Assembly (NCBI RefSeq): GCF_037975245.1
Contig: NC_092576.1
Span: 28,697,111-28,761,110, forward strand
Reading direction: 5' to 3'
Source: Apostichopus japonicus
Taxonomy: Eukaryota > Echinodermata > Holothuroidea > Aspidochirotida > Stichopodidae
DNA length: 64,000 bases
The notes beneath the pieces were generated by a model that had not been told where the DNA came from, did no database searches, and saw only the letters and a list, made by a program, of their open reading frames with translations. This document shows, one piece after another, positions 1-13,784 of the stretch. The translations under genes and the position numbers were made by a program. The number at the start of each line of letters is the position of its first letter. The first letter of the stretch is position 1.

Positions 1-16
1 TATATTGTGAACTTAC

Positions 17-3000
17 TGAGTGTCTCCAAGCCTTGCATATATTTAAACTCTTTCATAGTGTCCTCCAGTTTGGTCAGTTGGTTATTCTGCAGCATTATGA
101 TCTTCAGATTGGTGAGATGTTGAAGGGCTCCCTCTACATCCACAAGCTCATTATCCTGTAGAGAACACAGGCACACACACACAGAAGAAACGATCCAATT
201 TAGTAACGTTAACATTGTGATCCCAACAGTAATATATAGCCTACATATTTTATTTTTGAGCAAGAATTAACATAAGAATTGACGACACTCTGAAATGCAA
301 AACATTGTTACAAAAATATTAGGTAATGATAAAGGCCAATATAACCACATGGTTGAATGTTAGGGGGTACTTGAGTTTCACCTTCCTATAAAGTACAGTC
401 AAGTATACTATATAAATAAGATTAATTTAAACCTGCTTGGGGTACAGTGCCGTATGTATATTATGAGTTCCTAAATTACTGTACAAAAATCGTCACACAA
501 AATCCCCACCCCCCCACCCCTCAGATAAACTTCTATAACATATATACCCTATCATATAAGATAGATTAGCAATGTCAAGTTGCATAGATGTCGTCAAGCC
601 TTCCAAGGCTTACCGTTTAGTCTCATGTAAAGAGAGGCAGTCTGCAGTCGAGTTTACAAGACTTGAGTCATTCACTCGAGTTTACCAAAGACAAGTTGGA
701 CAAGAGTGAATGGCACATCTTAAAGGCATTGAAGACTCGCCCCAAACAGCGTGCTGCCATCTTTAAAAAGTTAACTTTCCTTTCTTGTCCCTACAAAATG
801 CACACAGCAATGAAACGTGATACCTTGTTCTCTTTGATCTAGACCTGAAATGTCCATTGCTGCTACGTACACTGTGTTGTGGGTATTGACCGCAGCTGTA
901 TGTACTGACTTTACACTAGTGTCTAATTAACGATAGTAGCAAGCTGTGTGTGTATTTTCTGGGATCGATGGTGGTGTCTAATACTTCTGTTACACCTCAT
1001 TCGAAACTAGGTTAGATTACAGGCATTAGACGTTTGTTTTTGCGTGAGTCTTTACACCCTTTAAGTCAAATCAGCAGACCTTTTTTTTTTAACCCAAGTC
1101 AAACCTTTACCACTGAGGACATTCTTCATCCCGGAGGATGGAAAGACTGAAGTCTCACCTTCCACCGTAAATGTGAAACATGACAATGCTTCACCCACAT
1201 GTTCTATGCATGTTGTAGCTCAAAGTGAAGGGGAAGAGACCTATAAAGGGATCCCCTCCTGGTGCCTCACACATACAAACATGCTGTATGAGCGAGGGCT
1301 GTGCTGCAGTTGTCAATCCACTCCAGGCTCACACACCCATGCCCACCCACACTGTATGAGCGTGGGCTGTGCTGCAGTTGTCAATCCACTCCAGGCTCAC
1401 ACACCCATGCCCACCCATACTGAATGAGTGTGGGCTGTGCTGCAGTTGTCAATCCACTCTAGGCTCACACACCCATGCCCACCCATACTGAATGAGCGTG
1501 GGCTGTGCTGCAGTTGTCAATCCACTCCAGGCTCACACACCCATGCCCACCCACATTGTATGAGCGTGGGCTGTGCTGCAGTTGTCAATCCACTCCAGGC
1601 TCACACACCCATGCCCACCCACACTGTATGAGCGTGGGCTGTGCTGCAGTTGTCAATCCACTCCAGGCTCACACACCCATGCCCACCCATACCGTATGAG
1701 CGTGGGCTGTGCTGCAGTTGTCAATCCACTCCAGGCTCACACCCATGCCCACCCATACTGTATCAGAGTGGGCTGTGCTGCAGTTGTCAATCCACTCCAG
1801 GCTCACACACCCATGCCCACCCACACTGTATGAGCGTGGGCTGTGCTGCAGTTGTCAATCCACTCCAGGCTCACACACCCATGCCCACCCATACCGTATG
1901 AGCGTGGGCTGTGCTGCAGTTGTCAATCCACTCCAGGCTCACACCCATGCCCACCCATACTGTATCAGAGTGGGCTGTGCTGCAGTTGTCAATCCACTCC
2001 AGGCTCACACACCCATGCCCACCCACACTGTATGAGCGTGGGCTGTGCTGCAGTTGTCAATCCACTCCAGGCTCACACACCCATGCCCACCCACACTGTA
2101 TGAGCGTGGGCTGTGCTGCAGTTGTCAATCCACTCCAGGCTCACACACCCATGCCCACCCATACCGTATGAGCGTGGGCTGTGCTGCAGTTGTCAATCCA
2201 CTCCAGGCTCACACCCATGCCCACCCATACTGTATCAGAGTGGGCTGTGCTGCAGTTGTCAATCCACTCCAGGCTCACACACCCATGCCCACCCACACTG
2301 TATGAGCGTGGGCTGTGCTGCAGTTGTCAATCCACTCCAGGCTCACACACCCATGCCCACCCACACTGTATGAGCGTGGGCTGTGCTGCAGTTGTCAATC
2401 CACTCTAGGCTCACACACCCATGCCCACCCACACTGTATGAGCGTGGGCTGTGCTGCAGTTGTCAATTAACTCCAAGCTCACACACCCATGCCCACCCAC
2501 ACTGTATGAGCCTGGGCTGTGCTGCAGTTGTCAATCCACTCCAGGTTCACACACCCATGCCCACCCACACTGTATGAGCGTGGGATGTGCTACAGTAGAC
2601 AATCCCTTTTTAAAGGGATCCCCTCCCGATGGCTCACCTGTAAATAAAGTTCTGCTAATCTGTAATTTTCAGACAGCACTTTGATGGTTCTCAGTTTGTT
2701 CCCGTTCAACCAGAGGTAGTTCAGTCTCTTGTAGACGGACAGTTCCGTGACTTCAGACAGGTCTCTGCAAGCAACATCAAGAGATTAAACTTTTAAAAAG
2801 CTTAATTTTTACATCATCTTTGATCGCAGTTGTAATGTTATTGAATATTCATAACATGTCCAAGTTCAAACGATACACTACATTGTAGAATCTGCACCTG
2901 TATGTTATTGAGCTGTGCATTTGCAAGCAAATATTGATATATAAGTTAGAGTATGCAGTCTGCTCGTCCTTGTTTCACCCTGTCTCTCCATCTGTCAACA

Positions 3001-6000
3001 TGTCATCTTGGACATGTCGTCCTATATCTGTACTGTACAGCATGACTATGTTACGCAATAAAATATTACATGTTAATATTAAACGTTGACGGTGTTCTAC
3101 TTGATTGCTTAAAGAACTCATATAATTAAACAAAGAAACATGACAGCAGTCTAAAGTTTAATGTCTTACATCCATTACTGTTATCATAATTTGCAAAGCT
3201 TGACAGACTAAGTACTTTATTTCATGATCCCTGGTGCAATTTTTAGGGAACCATAACCCACCAATATTTTTTCTTGGTACCTAATGGTCACTTACCTGAA
3301 ACTAATGTCATGTATCAGAAATTTATATGCACTATCCAAGGAACTGGCCAATGGAGCCTTTGGACACATGAATTTGTCACACTATATTCTGTGGGACAAA
3401 CTTTTATTCCAGTGATACAATTTTATGAGTCGAACAAGTTGGTCCTGATATGGCGATAGCTGTATGTATGGCTAGATCATACTGAATTGCAATATATATA
3501 CTGTACTGTGACTTTTGGTGTAGGCTCCAATCGGCTTCTGAAATAATTGCACAAAATTGGATTGCTGATAGTGAAAAATCTGATTGATAGGTGCTGTCGT
3601 TAACTTCAAAACTTCAAAATTTTGCTGTTTTGACAACTGCTCTGATTCTGCACCTTTGGCCAAGAATCTCCCACAAACCCATTATGAGCTTTCTGACTAA
3701 CATTTCATCAAAGAATTCTTACTGTAGCTCATGAAATCCAAAGCATGTTGCTGTCACATCAAGGTTGCAGAGAAATATGGTGACCCGCAAAATACTAAAT
3801 ATCCAGAGGGTCCCACCTTACGAACAGTTTGGTTTATGGAGCTGCAAATTTCTGCAACTTTGTTTGAATGTGAATAAGTGGAATAATCTGTTGTAGTTTC
3901 GGCCAGATCTGATCCTGTAGGAAGGGTCTAAAGATTTGACATGAAATGATAACAGAGCATAATGCTGACATAGCCTATCTCTGATACAACATAAACCCTT
4001 GGAGGTGTGGTCATTTTAAGTGATCTTTCCCAATTTGACTTCCTTTGATAGTAAAAGGACCTTTTTCTGGCCCATTATCTTCTGGTCACCAGGGCCAAGT
4101 TTGATGACAACCAATCAAAACCCCTGGTAGAAATAGGGTTTTCTTTGTGATTGTTTGCTACTTTCACTTCTTATGACCTCAAGTGACCTTCAAAAATATT
4201 TCTTTGTTGATGAAGTTGCCATCCATCCTATCCCCACCCCCCTTCTTCCAACCTTATAAATGTTTCAACTTCAACAAGTTTGGTAAAAATTCGGAAGAAC
4301 CTGTGAGCATTCACCCTCTCAAAGTGATTGGTGGATGGACAGACACATTGCAATGACACCCACTCATGAATATCCATGAGGTAAACATTGTTCTTGCACA
4401 GAACATGTATGTAGTTACATCACCATACCAAGTATGAACTAAATCAGACATACAGTTGCAGAGATATTGACATTTAAAGAATTTTATGGTAAGCCCCACC
4501 CTCTCATTAAAATTCATAAGAGCACCAAAAACTATAAGGTACATCTACTCATCACTATCTAGCACGTATCACATTGATTCAACTTGTGGTTTCTGATATA
4601 TCGTGTTTACAAGCTGTTTTAACAATTTCTGATTTAGCCACACCCACTCATGAATATTGATGAGGTAAGCATTGTTGTTGCATAGAACATGTACATACTA
4701 TGTAGATACATCACTTTACCATGTATAAACTAAATCGGACCTATGTGTGCAGAGACTTTTCAATAATATTTTGCTAAGCCCCGCCCATTCATTAAAATTC
4801 ATGAGGTACATCTGCTAATCATGGTGCAATGATCTACCAGGTATCACATTGATTCAACTTTTGGTTGTTGAGATATTGTGTTTACTAGCTAGCCGTCACA
4901 TACACAAACACACCCACATACACACCCACACTCACTCACAAACTTCTTCACATTTCTGATGTGGGGTGAAGTACAATATCTTATCTCCCTATACATTACA
5001 TGTAGCCCTGAACATGAGAAAACCAGTATTGTAGTTTGATTGTCAAGAAAGGTCACATGACACCATATCAGCCAACCAGGGTGAAGAAAGTTTCTTACAA
5101 TGTTCACTTACCTGTTTGAGAGAGATATTTGTGTTACATCAAGATTCTTTCTGATTCCCTGGGCTGTCATCTGTTCCTTTATTAACTAAATGAAATGAAT
5201 TGAAACAATTTTTAAAGAAATGCTTTCACAATGGCCAACCAACTTACAACATTAGCCTGTAAATTAGAGTACAAACAGTATTAAACAGTACAGTTCTTTT
5301 AAGGTCACCCACATACAGGACCTTACTATGGTTTTGGGTCTGCTTTGCTCAATAAAGACTCCCTTAAAAGTGAGCTACTGCCACCAAATCGTTGACACAA
5401 ACTGTGGGTTGCTGTAGAAGCGACTACTACTATAATAGAGAGTGTGTTCATTGTACAGTAGGTTTCATTTTCGATTTGATTTCATTTCCTCAATAAGAAA
5501 CTGTAGGAATACTCAATGGTATATTGCTTATTATTGTAGCTTTTTTGCATCGATCCTGACCTATCTTTCAATTTCAATTCAATTTCTTTATTCCAGTATA
5601 AATTAAAAATTTTATAAATAGGACACATAATAATGATACACAAAAGACATAACATGTACAATCATGAAAGCATGAAAAAAATAAGAAACAAGATGGAGGA
5701 TTAGAAAGTTTTCTTTGTTTTAAAGCACATGCTATTGATACTAAGTATTGTACACAGTGCTGTAGCTGGAAACTCTCTAATATATATACCCTGAAATTCA
5801 AAACGTAATTTCAACTAGTCATTTCAAAGAATGGAAACAAATTAGACACTTTTGAACATTTCAGATTTTTGCTGTTGAGGTCAATCACTGTACAGTATCA
5901 GGGTACTACTTTTGTTTTTTATGTCTGCTACTTAGCTAAGAGTTAAAGTAGCTTTTTACATTGATCCTGACCTAACTGTGATGTACTGTACATACTATAC

Positions 6001-9000
6001 ATATTAAGTATTGTACACATTACTGTAGCTGGAAATTCAAAAGGTTAACTAGTCATTTCAAAGAATGGAAACAAATTAGACACTTTTGAACATTTCAGAC
6101 TTTTGCTCTTGAGGTCAATCACTACAGTATCAGGGTACTACTTTTGTTTTTTGGTCTGCTACTTAGCTAAGAGTTAAAGTAGCTTTTTGCATTGATCCTG
6201 ACCTATCTGTGATGTACTGTACATACTATACATATTAAGTATTGTACACATTACTGTAGCTGGAAATTCAAAAGGTTAACTAGTCATTTCAAAGCATTTT
6301 GAACATTTCAGGCTTTTGCTCTTGAGGTCAATCACTACAGTATTGATCAGGGTATTACTATGGTTTTTTGGTCATATGCTACTTAGCTAAGAGTTAAAGT
6401 AGCTTTTTGCATTGATCCTGACCTATCTGTGATGTACTGTACATGACTATACATATTAAGTATTGTACACATTACTGTAGCTGGAAATTCAAAAGGTTAA
6501 CTAGTCATTTCAAAGCATTTTGAACATTTCAGGCTTTTGCTCTTGAGGTCAATCACTGTACAGTATCAGGGTACTACTTTTGTTTTTTGGTCTGCTACTT
6601 AGCTAAAAGTTAAAGTAGCGTTTTGCATTGATCCTGACCTAGATCTGTGATGTACTGTACATACTATACATATTAAGTATTGTACACATTACTGTAGCTG
6701 GAAATTCAAAAGGTTAACTAGTCATTTCAAAGGAATGGAAACAAAGTAGTCACTATTGAACACTGCTCTGTTTACACATTGTAAAACGAGTCCATACAGT
6801 ACAAATGTATGACAAAAGCCTCTATACAAACAAATTGTCAATAATTTTACCCATGTAGGTAAAGCACAATTGGGTGCACACAATGTAACCTACTGTACCA
6901 GCTGGCTGTCGCAGTGGAGGTCAAACAGAAAATATTGCTTTAAATATATTATGATGCAGCTCTAGATAAAAAGAAGATAGACTACACGTTTCCAAGATTA
7001 ACTATTCAACATGAAAATCAGTAGGAAAAAATATTGAATTTACAGTCAGGCAGACAGATGTATCTCAATGGCAATGGATTTAGCATTTTTATAAAATAAA
7101 AAAATTGTCACTTCATAATATTAATAATGATTTATTATTATATAGCGCTTTACATCAAAGAATGATCTCAAAGCACTTCACAAAATCCCATAAAATATTA
7201 CAACTTAAAAGTGATTACAGCTTAAAAATATTATAGCCTAAATATATTGCATCCTAAAAATGACAAAAATAGATATCATAACAATAATTATTAAAGCAAT
7301 AAAAATCAGAAATTAAAAACGAAAGCAATAAAGTATGACAGCATACAATAAAACTAAAATCTGTAGGTTACTAACGAAATAGAAGGCAATGTTATTTCAT
7401 CTGTTGAATGACAATGTTAGAATTAGTTAGTCTAGGCTGGATGTAAGTCTGTAATGTAAAATGTTGCAAAATTGTTGTATTGCTTTTGAAGCTGTGGGAG
7501 TTTTACAGGTCTTTTGAGGCCTAAGGTGGTGTACAGTACATTTTCATGCCCCTATAACTTCACACTGTTTTGAAATGTAGCCGTACTGGTACACAATGTA
7601 GTCTGGATACCTTGTTTGTAAGTTTAATTATACCTGCTTTTTCAATGGGGAGTTAAATCTACAAAGCCCAAGTTAACATGGAGGAAATTGCCAAAGTGAA
7701 AAAAAGGAAACATCAATTTGTACTTTGTGTGACACTTTTGTGAATTATGTCATCCATATAGCCAAATTATACGATAAACTGCAACTCATGCACAAAGTTT
7801 ACGTAGGAGATTTGACTTTACTTTTAGCTGTTAGACTCCTGGCTGTTTTAAATAAAGCCTATAGGCCTAATTCTTTCTATTTCTGGCAGAACCTGTTCAA
7901 ACAATCTATGAAATCACATAGTTGAAGAATAGAACAACATCACAGAGCAAAATCTGTGAGATCATCAATATACTGTACCACTGTCCTTTAAAAGAACATT
8001 AATGCCTCAGGGCCATTATAATTTGTACAGCAAATTTTGTAGGGTTACAGTAGCTAGGTTATGGTAACTAGAAGTATGTATTGTTCGTTACCTAAGTATA
8101 GATGTTCTACTCTCATGGACCATCAACCATACATTATTGAGGAACAAGTTTCTCCGGTGAATTTCACCACTCGGCATCAAAATGGTGACAAAAGAATTGC
8201 ACATGTGGAGAAACTCAAATTTAATGATTTAGGAATCTCTGAAAGTGTGTGTGTGTGGGCGGGGGTGGGGGGTTGTAGGGTTAGCTAGGTTACTCTCTGT
8301 ACCTGTACATGGTATTTATAAGTATTTATTGTTTATATTATAATCTAAGTTACCTAGATGTTCTACACTTTATGTATGCCTTTGTATCATAATGTACATC
8401 CAACTGTTTACATTATGCATGTCATTACATTGTTCAGCCTAGACATAGTGTATGCCATGGTTTTATGTACAGTAGTGCCTCCTGCTGCAGTCATGCATGA
8501 TGGTGCAATCTGGACTGAGGAGTAGGAGCAAATATAGTCGGTACAACATAGACCTCCTTGGTGTGCATATATATTTCTTGCATGTCTGTCCATCTCCAGT
8601 GGGACTCTACACTGGAATAATTGGCAGGATGGAGTGTTTTTAGAATGTGGTGGTCCACATAACTTTTTATTTTCTGTTTGTTGGAAGTCCATAGCCAGCC
8701 AAGCTAGGTTACCTGTTAAGATGTTATTTCCACATGTGCTAGAAGTACTTCTTAAAAACTGGTCATTGGCTGGAGGTCACTTCTTGAGACTGTGATAAGG
8801 ATACTGGCAAGGCCAAAACTACAAAGATTATGGAGAGGTATCCCCATCTAATGTGTATGTTAGTGGACTACATTAAAAAACAACTTTGTGAAGAACAAGG
8901 CTTAGACCTGTCATTTAAAACTAAAGAAAAAAGAAGTAATGTTCTTCAAACTGTTCCTAATTTCAAAGATGTTACACTTCAGAAAAAATTAACAAAACCT

Positions 9001-12000
9001 TTCACATCTTCCCATGTCTGCCAACTTTATGGGTATTATCATTCATCAGTTAAACACAGTGGATGATTTGGAGTATTACTTATCAACCTTTGAAAGATAG
9101 TGTCTCAATCAGGATATTCCTAAGTTTATTATATTCATATTAAGTATACATTTAAATTTATAATTCCTGATCTACAGAAGAAAAACTATGTTATAGGCTA
9201 GTATTACAAACTAACCCGGATGCCTATCATAAAAACTTTTGCTCAGCTAAGAAGATGGCATATATAACCTTCAAACAGAATGCAAGTCGGCTAAATCTAT
9301 TTAAGGCATCAGGTAAATCCTTCAGAAACCTTACTGGCTATGCCAGAAATTTAATCAGTATTGGACTAATTGGGAGCAGATCAACTGATATTTCGCTAAT
9401 TGATGCAATTCTACGCCTCAGATTACTGGAGCAGAGGTTATCAGGTGATTCTCCAGCTTTCCAGACACATAGTAACACAGCTAGGCTATTTTTACAACTT
9501 AACCTGGACAATGATCCTGACATATATATAAAAGTTTAGTTTTATGTATATAATTCGTATGTAATTTTAGGGCTAGTCTATAGCCTAGGCCCCTAGTCCA
9601 CATTTAAAACTGACTGTTATAACGATGAAAATGTCATTTAACATTGCCAGGTTAGGTCGATTACTAACTTAGCCTCATCTAGTACTATGGCCGACGCTCA
9701 CCGAAAGCCATAGCTTATTCAAATCGAAGTGATTATTCACAGGGCAGCCCGGCGAATAACATACACAGACACCTTATTCGCAGGGCTGTGACGATTTTGA
9801 AAATAGGTTTATTATTGGCTTTCAATGACATCATTTTTGATGTGACTTCATTCATTTGACCTCAAACCCGAAGTTCTTTCATTTCTTTCAGTTTCAGAAT
9901 CAGATTCACCGTCTTTGCCGTTTTTTTTTATGGAGAAATGTTCCTGCTACATTTTAAATGTCATGAATTATTAGAAAAATATTGTTTTTGAACCGACTGA
10001 CATAAGGAGAACTTAATTGCATTTGCACATTAAATTTACGATTCAGCCATAGGGGCCTAGGCCCTAAGTCTGTAAGTTCTAACGTAGGTAGCCTAGCCTA
10101 AAGTACATGTTGCAAGCGTTACTGTTGGGCTAGGCTAAATGGACTAACCAATGGTTTGCCACTGCCTAGGCATGCTAACGTTGGGTTTAAGGCAGTTGAA
10201 GCGAACCGCGGATGGCGGGGGAAATTACCGGTTGGGGTTCCTTCGCTTCGAACTCATAAGTTATCAATGAGGAGGCAAGAGTGTTCTTGCGTTGAAACAA
10301 CGACTGACTTTTTATTACAAACTCTATGAAATATGAAAATATACAAATGAAGATTAAGTCATGACACATGACAGTATAAAATGGCTCGATATAATAAATG
10401 GCTCAAGGGTCTCTTTACTCTCTTAATAAACTCTTATTAAAACTATTCTTACTCGGGGAAAAACCTATACTTGAAACTACGAAATATTCACAGAACCTAT
10501 GCTCAATCTACGACAATACAGCATAGCAGTGAAAATGCTCTGTACCATAAATACTCAATATTATTACCCTGCAATACGACATTGCACTCGTACAATACAG
10601 TACAACAATGCATAAGTGTGTATAAATAACAATGTAAAATGAACATTATGAAATAATCTGCATAAATAATAATAAACGTTTGTCAACAGGCGAGGAATTT
10701 TGGCACCTTCGTAATGGCCAGCCTAGGGCACACATGCCGCTGCAACTCATTATAGGCCATTTCACCTAAACTGTTCCTAGACAGCAGGAATTTCTACCTC
10801 CTGAACCCACAAACTCTCAAGAGACTTGGCACTCCATAGCTATCCATAAAGGCTAAGATTAGAAGGACAAGCTCTTGAGACAACTCTGTAGTGACCAACA
10901 GTAACAATATGTTCAAGATACAAAATACGAATACAGTATACGCTCTTTACACTGCGAGCAGTATAATACTGAAATACAGGTACAATAAAATAATCTCTCA
11001 AAACAACTCAACTGTCAATACAGTACAATACACTAAATAAACTTTCAATTACTTTCTGTATACTTCACGTGACTGTATATAAACTCTCTGTATACTAAAA
11101 CTCAAGGTACTGTCACTCTACAGTATACTAAACTCCAACCTAACCGTTACTGTCACTCTACAGTATAGTATAAAAGTACGCAATACAACTAATACTAGCA
11201 CCCATGTGCTTCACAATACACAACCTCTGATCTACACAGTGTACACAACACACGCTATAAACCCATAGGACCTAGGTCCAAACACACCCTAACATACGTA
11301 CTCTGTACGGTCAAGTACAACCTAGCCAGAGGAGCAACAATTACAAAACTACATTTCCGTTAAACAACAATAAGGGGTACGTACGGCAGTATAAAACAAT
11401 AATAATAATATGTATTACTTAATCTCTTACTATACTGAAGTCAGCTCGCTCGCGGAAACGAAGAAGAGGACTCCACGCTCGCGGTAAACGAAGCTCTCCA
11501 CGCTCGCGGACATCGAAAATAAGGACATCGAGACTATCTCTCGCCAGCTCGCTATATACTATAGTAGGTCCGCCATCTTGGTAACCAGCGACTTCGAGCC
11601 AGAAGTCAAACCATCCAAAAACCTGAGGCATCCTGCCTCTGAGAAGGGTGACATCTCCTTCCTGACTCCAGGTAGTAAAAGATATGGGTAAATCTGGGCT
11701 ATTGACGACCCAAGATTAAGTGAAAATTAACAAATTATGAAAGGGATAACGAGGCGAAGCCCCGGAGCTCTGCAGGGACGATGCTGCCATTGAAACGACG
11801 TATACAGAACTGAAGAAACACACGTGTATACAACTAACGCTAAAAACTGACTATTACGAACTATTACGTAATACATGCTAATACAACGGGTGCACACTAC
11901 AAAATTTCACTTCACTACACAGTGAGTAAGAAAATGAAAGAATGGAACAGTTTGCCCCAAGAAACTGGCTCATTAGGAAATTTCTCGGGTCCCTATACTG

Positions 12001-13118
12001 ATATCAATTTCAAAATGTGTATGTTCAAGGCAAAAGCCAATTTCAGGGACATCAAGTATCATATGTTAAGGGTCCCAGATTTATGAGATGCAAAAAGGGC
12101 TTCTGAAAAGTCAATTTTGGGGTCCTCAATTATGCCAATCTTTATGGCCCCATAACGTCAAAGATAGGTTCTACTTAAGCCATATTAAAGGGGCTTGAAA
12201 GGCCGGTTTTGCTATTCATACCAGTCAGTTTAGGGGCCTTGAAAAAGCCAACCTTTTGGGCCCAAATAGTCTTAGCCACTTCATAAGCTAATTTTTGGAA
12301 CCCCAGCAGTTCAATTTTAAAAGCTTATTTTAAGGGAGCTTACCTTGGGATTCCCTAAAAGCCAACATTGCCTTAAAGCTAATATATGGTCAAGGGTGTG
12401 ACACCCCCCCCCCACACCTTTACATGCAAATGAGCAGTCACTCTGCAAAAACAAATGTGAAAATGAGGGATGACATTTTTTTATGTTGGCGGTACTAATG
12501 CTAGACTGGTTCAATCTTAAGGCCCTAGTCTCCCAAAACCAATCCTAGCAGCATTAAGATAGGTCTCCCAAAGGCCAATAAATTCCCCAAAATATAGGGG
12601 CTCCCAATTAAGACTCTCCAAAAGCCAACTGGTGCCCAAAAAGCAAACCCGAATAGCCCCAAAAGTTACTGAGCCTGTTAACCACGGTCTAAGGCTGCCC
12701 TGTGAATAACATGCTTGTGTCCGGCTATTCGCAGGGCTGCCATGTGAATAAGGTGTATGTGTCTGGCTATTCGCAGGGCAGCCCTGCAAATAAGGTTTCT
12801 GTGTTCGGCTGTTTGCAGGGCTGCCCTGTGAATAAGATGCTTGTGTTCGGCTATTTGCAGGGCTGCCCTGCGAATAAGATGTTTGTGTCTGGCAAGCCCC
12901 ACCTATTCAAATAAAACTGAACACTTTTATCGCGGAACTACTATAGGCTAACTTTGTTCGTTAGTGACACTGACCGAGGGACACCATTAAGCTAATATTA
13001 GTAAGTAGCAAGGCTAGGGCCTAATTAAACATTCTAAACGCTTGCCAGTGAGGCCATTACAATCAAAATTTACCTCTTCCGATCTTTCGGAATCCTTGGC
13101 TCGACCGGTATATGCCAT
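17..13118 (-). CDS. LRRC72: LRRC72-like leucine-rich repeat protein, 3' part beyond window
   Basis: Four coding exons fit by splice sites and phase: 13074-13118 (starts at an ATG in a good AAAATGG context, 15 codons, donor gtaaat), 5112-5185 (74 nt), 2638-2764 (127 nt) and 17-155 (139 nt, donor gtaagt). Junction phases 0, 2 and 0 agree and give 128 residues with no stop. The peptide has LRR spacing with signatures such as LSEVTELSVYKRLNYLWLNG, ENYRLAELYLQDNEL and LTNLKIIMLQNNQLTKLE. The order YLWLxxNKL, NYxLxELYLxxN, then LxxLxxLxLxxNxLTxL matches my memory of vertebrate LRRC72, a short cytosolic LRR protein of poorly known function. No signal peptide is seen. The C-terminal exons should lie left of the window. 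The 5185-13074 intron is long, so a small in-phase exon could be missed. LRR identity is firm; the LRRC72 name is likely but unsearched. Confidence 0.75.
156..1240. other. LRRC72 intron segment without recognisable feature
   Basis: Intronic DNA between the 17-155 exon and the minisatellite. There is a short CA stretch near 172-182 and a C-rich run near 508-520. I see no exon-like LRR codons or RNA gene. Confidence 0.5.
1270..2590. repeat. 68-bp minisatellite with higher-order structure, about 19 copies
   Basis: Tandem copies of a 68-bp unit containing the blocks GGGCTGTGCTGCAGTTGTCA and CACACACCCATGCCCACCCA. Some units are 66 bp (loss of one CA pair) with TATCAGAG in place of TATGAGCG. These variants recur in register: blocks around 1641, 1843 and 2113 repeat with offsets of 202 and 270 bp, showing amplification of multi-unit blocks. 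The array sits in an LRRC72 intron and ends about 45 bp from the donor of the 2638-2764 exon. The overlapping small ORFs here are only the repeat read through and are not genes. Confidence 0.95.
2765..5111. other. LRRC72 intron with a two-copy 276-bp tandem repeat
   Basis: Mostly unremarkable intronic DNA. Around 4340-4900 a unit of about 276 bp occurs twice: CCCACTCATGAATAT near 4358 and 4635, and ATCACATTGATTCAACTT near 4569 and 4843. The copies have diverged by substitutions and small indels. Confidence 0.6.
5540..6745. repeat. Tandem repeat, unit about 235 bp, four to five copies
   Basis: The blocks TTGATCCTGACCTA, TACTGTAGCTGGAAATTCAA and CTGCTACTTAGCTAAGAGTT recur in the same order near 5545 (partial), 5960, 6190, 6415 and 6630. 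Copies differ by short indels such as loss of the ATGGAAACAAATTAGACAC block. Intronic in the LRRC72-like gene. Confidence 0.85.
7120..7335. repeat. Dispersed repeat with an ATAGCGCTTTACA motif
   Basis: The motif TTATATAGCGCTTTACATCA followed by AAAGCACTTCACAAAATCCC resembles the 3' tail of short interspersed repeats that I recall as common in marine invertebrate genomes. A fragment with TATAGCGCTTAACA recurs near 52095. Boundaries and class are uncertain. Confidence 0.4.
7336..12690. other. Long LRRC72 intron without confident genes
   Basis: Several short ORFs occur (for example 8830-9066 and 9255-9539, plus strand), but none shows a family motif or convincing splice context. From about 10180 to 11960 composition changes and short TACAGTATA-like words recur. 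This could be an old non-coding mobile element, but I find no terminal repeats or coding remnants. A fragment resembling the 42-bp repeat at 12693-12890 lies at 9735-9790 with unit halves in opposite orientation. Confidence 0.4.
12693..12890. repeat. 42-bp tandem repeat, about five units
   Basis: GGCTGCCCTGTGAATAA-like starts occur near 12693, 12735, 12777, 12819 and 12861, each followed by TGTGTYYGGCTATTCGCAG. Within a unit, CTTATTCGCAGGGC-type words are partly self-complementary. It lies about 180 bp downstream of the first LRRC72 exon, in intron 1. ORFs on both strands here are repeat artefacts. Confidence 0.85.
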
Positions 13119-13784
13119 TTTGCATTGTATTTCTGCAACAGTGAAATCAAAATCAAGTTAAAGCAGTCACTACAAAGCCTTTGTTTCTACGTTTCTACGT
13201 TAGGCCAAGCAGTGTTGTACTTCTGTTACTATGGATATTAGATTTATTGTGTCGTCTGCTACGATACTGTGCCACATCTATTCCGTTAGTCACTTTTGTC
13301 CGATGGTAAAGTATTAGTTAGCTTCATAGAAATTGATAAGGACCTGATAAATTTCTATGGTTAGCTTATACTATCAGAGGGAGAAATGTTTCAGTTCGTG
13401 CAGTTATTAATCGAAGCCCTCAACAATATCATGTGAGGTAAGGTGGCGTAATCCATATTCATGAACTGTCCCCGTAACAACTTTTCTGACCTGTGACCCG
13501 ACAATGTGCCTGTATCTACGCGCATCGCACAGTGGACTCTATTGTTTATCTGTAATATTACTCACTAAAACAGTGGTCCCAATTGCTTGGATGTGGAACA
13601 CCCCTTCAGTTTAAGCTATCGTTAGCGTTGCTTCCGCATCCACGCCGTCTAACCACTGCAAGACAAATTCGTATCTTGAACTTCTCAACCATTATTATTT
13701 TTATTAATTTTTAACGTAACAATCGACTTCGAGATGTGAGAGCTATAAAGGTAATTATTAATGTCGATCTTAAGTAAAGAAATA

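Noticed and set aside
1173-2684. Cys/His-rich repeated ORFs (CSCQSTPGSH-type)
   Set aside because: They are the 68-bp minisatellite read through. The unit length is not a multiple of three, so the frame rotates; no gene structure.
8830-9539. Two plus-strand ORFs (8830-9066 and 9255-9539) as exons of a nested gene
   Set aside because: I could not find matching splice sites or a recognisable family; left as unsupported intronic ORFs.
10180-11960. Solo LTR of a retrotransposon
   Set aside because: The change in composition is suggestive, but I found no convincing TG...CA ends, target duplication or coding remnant.
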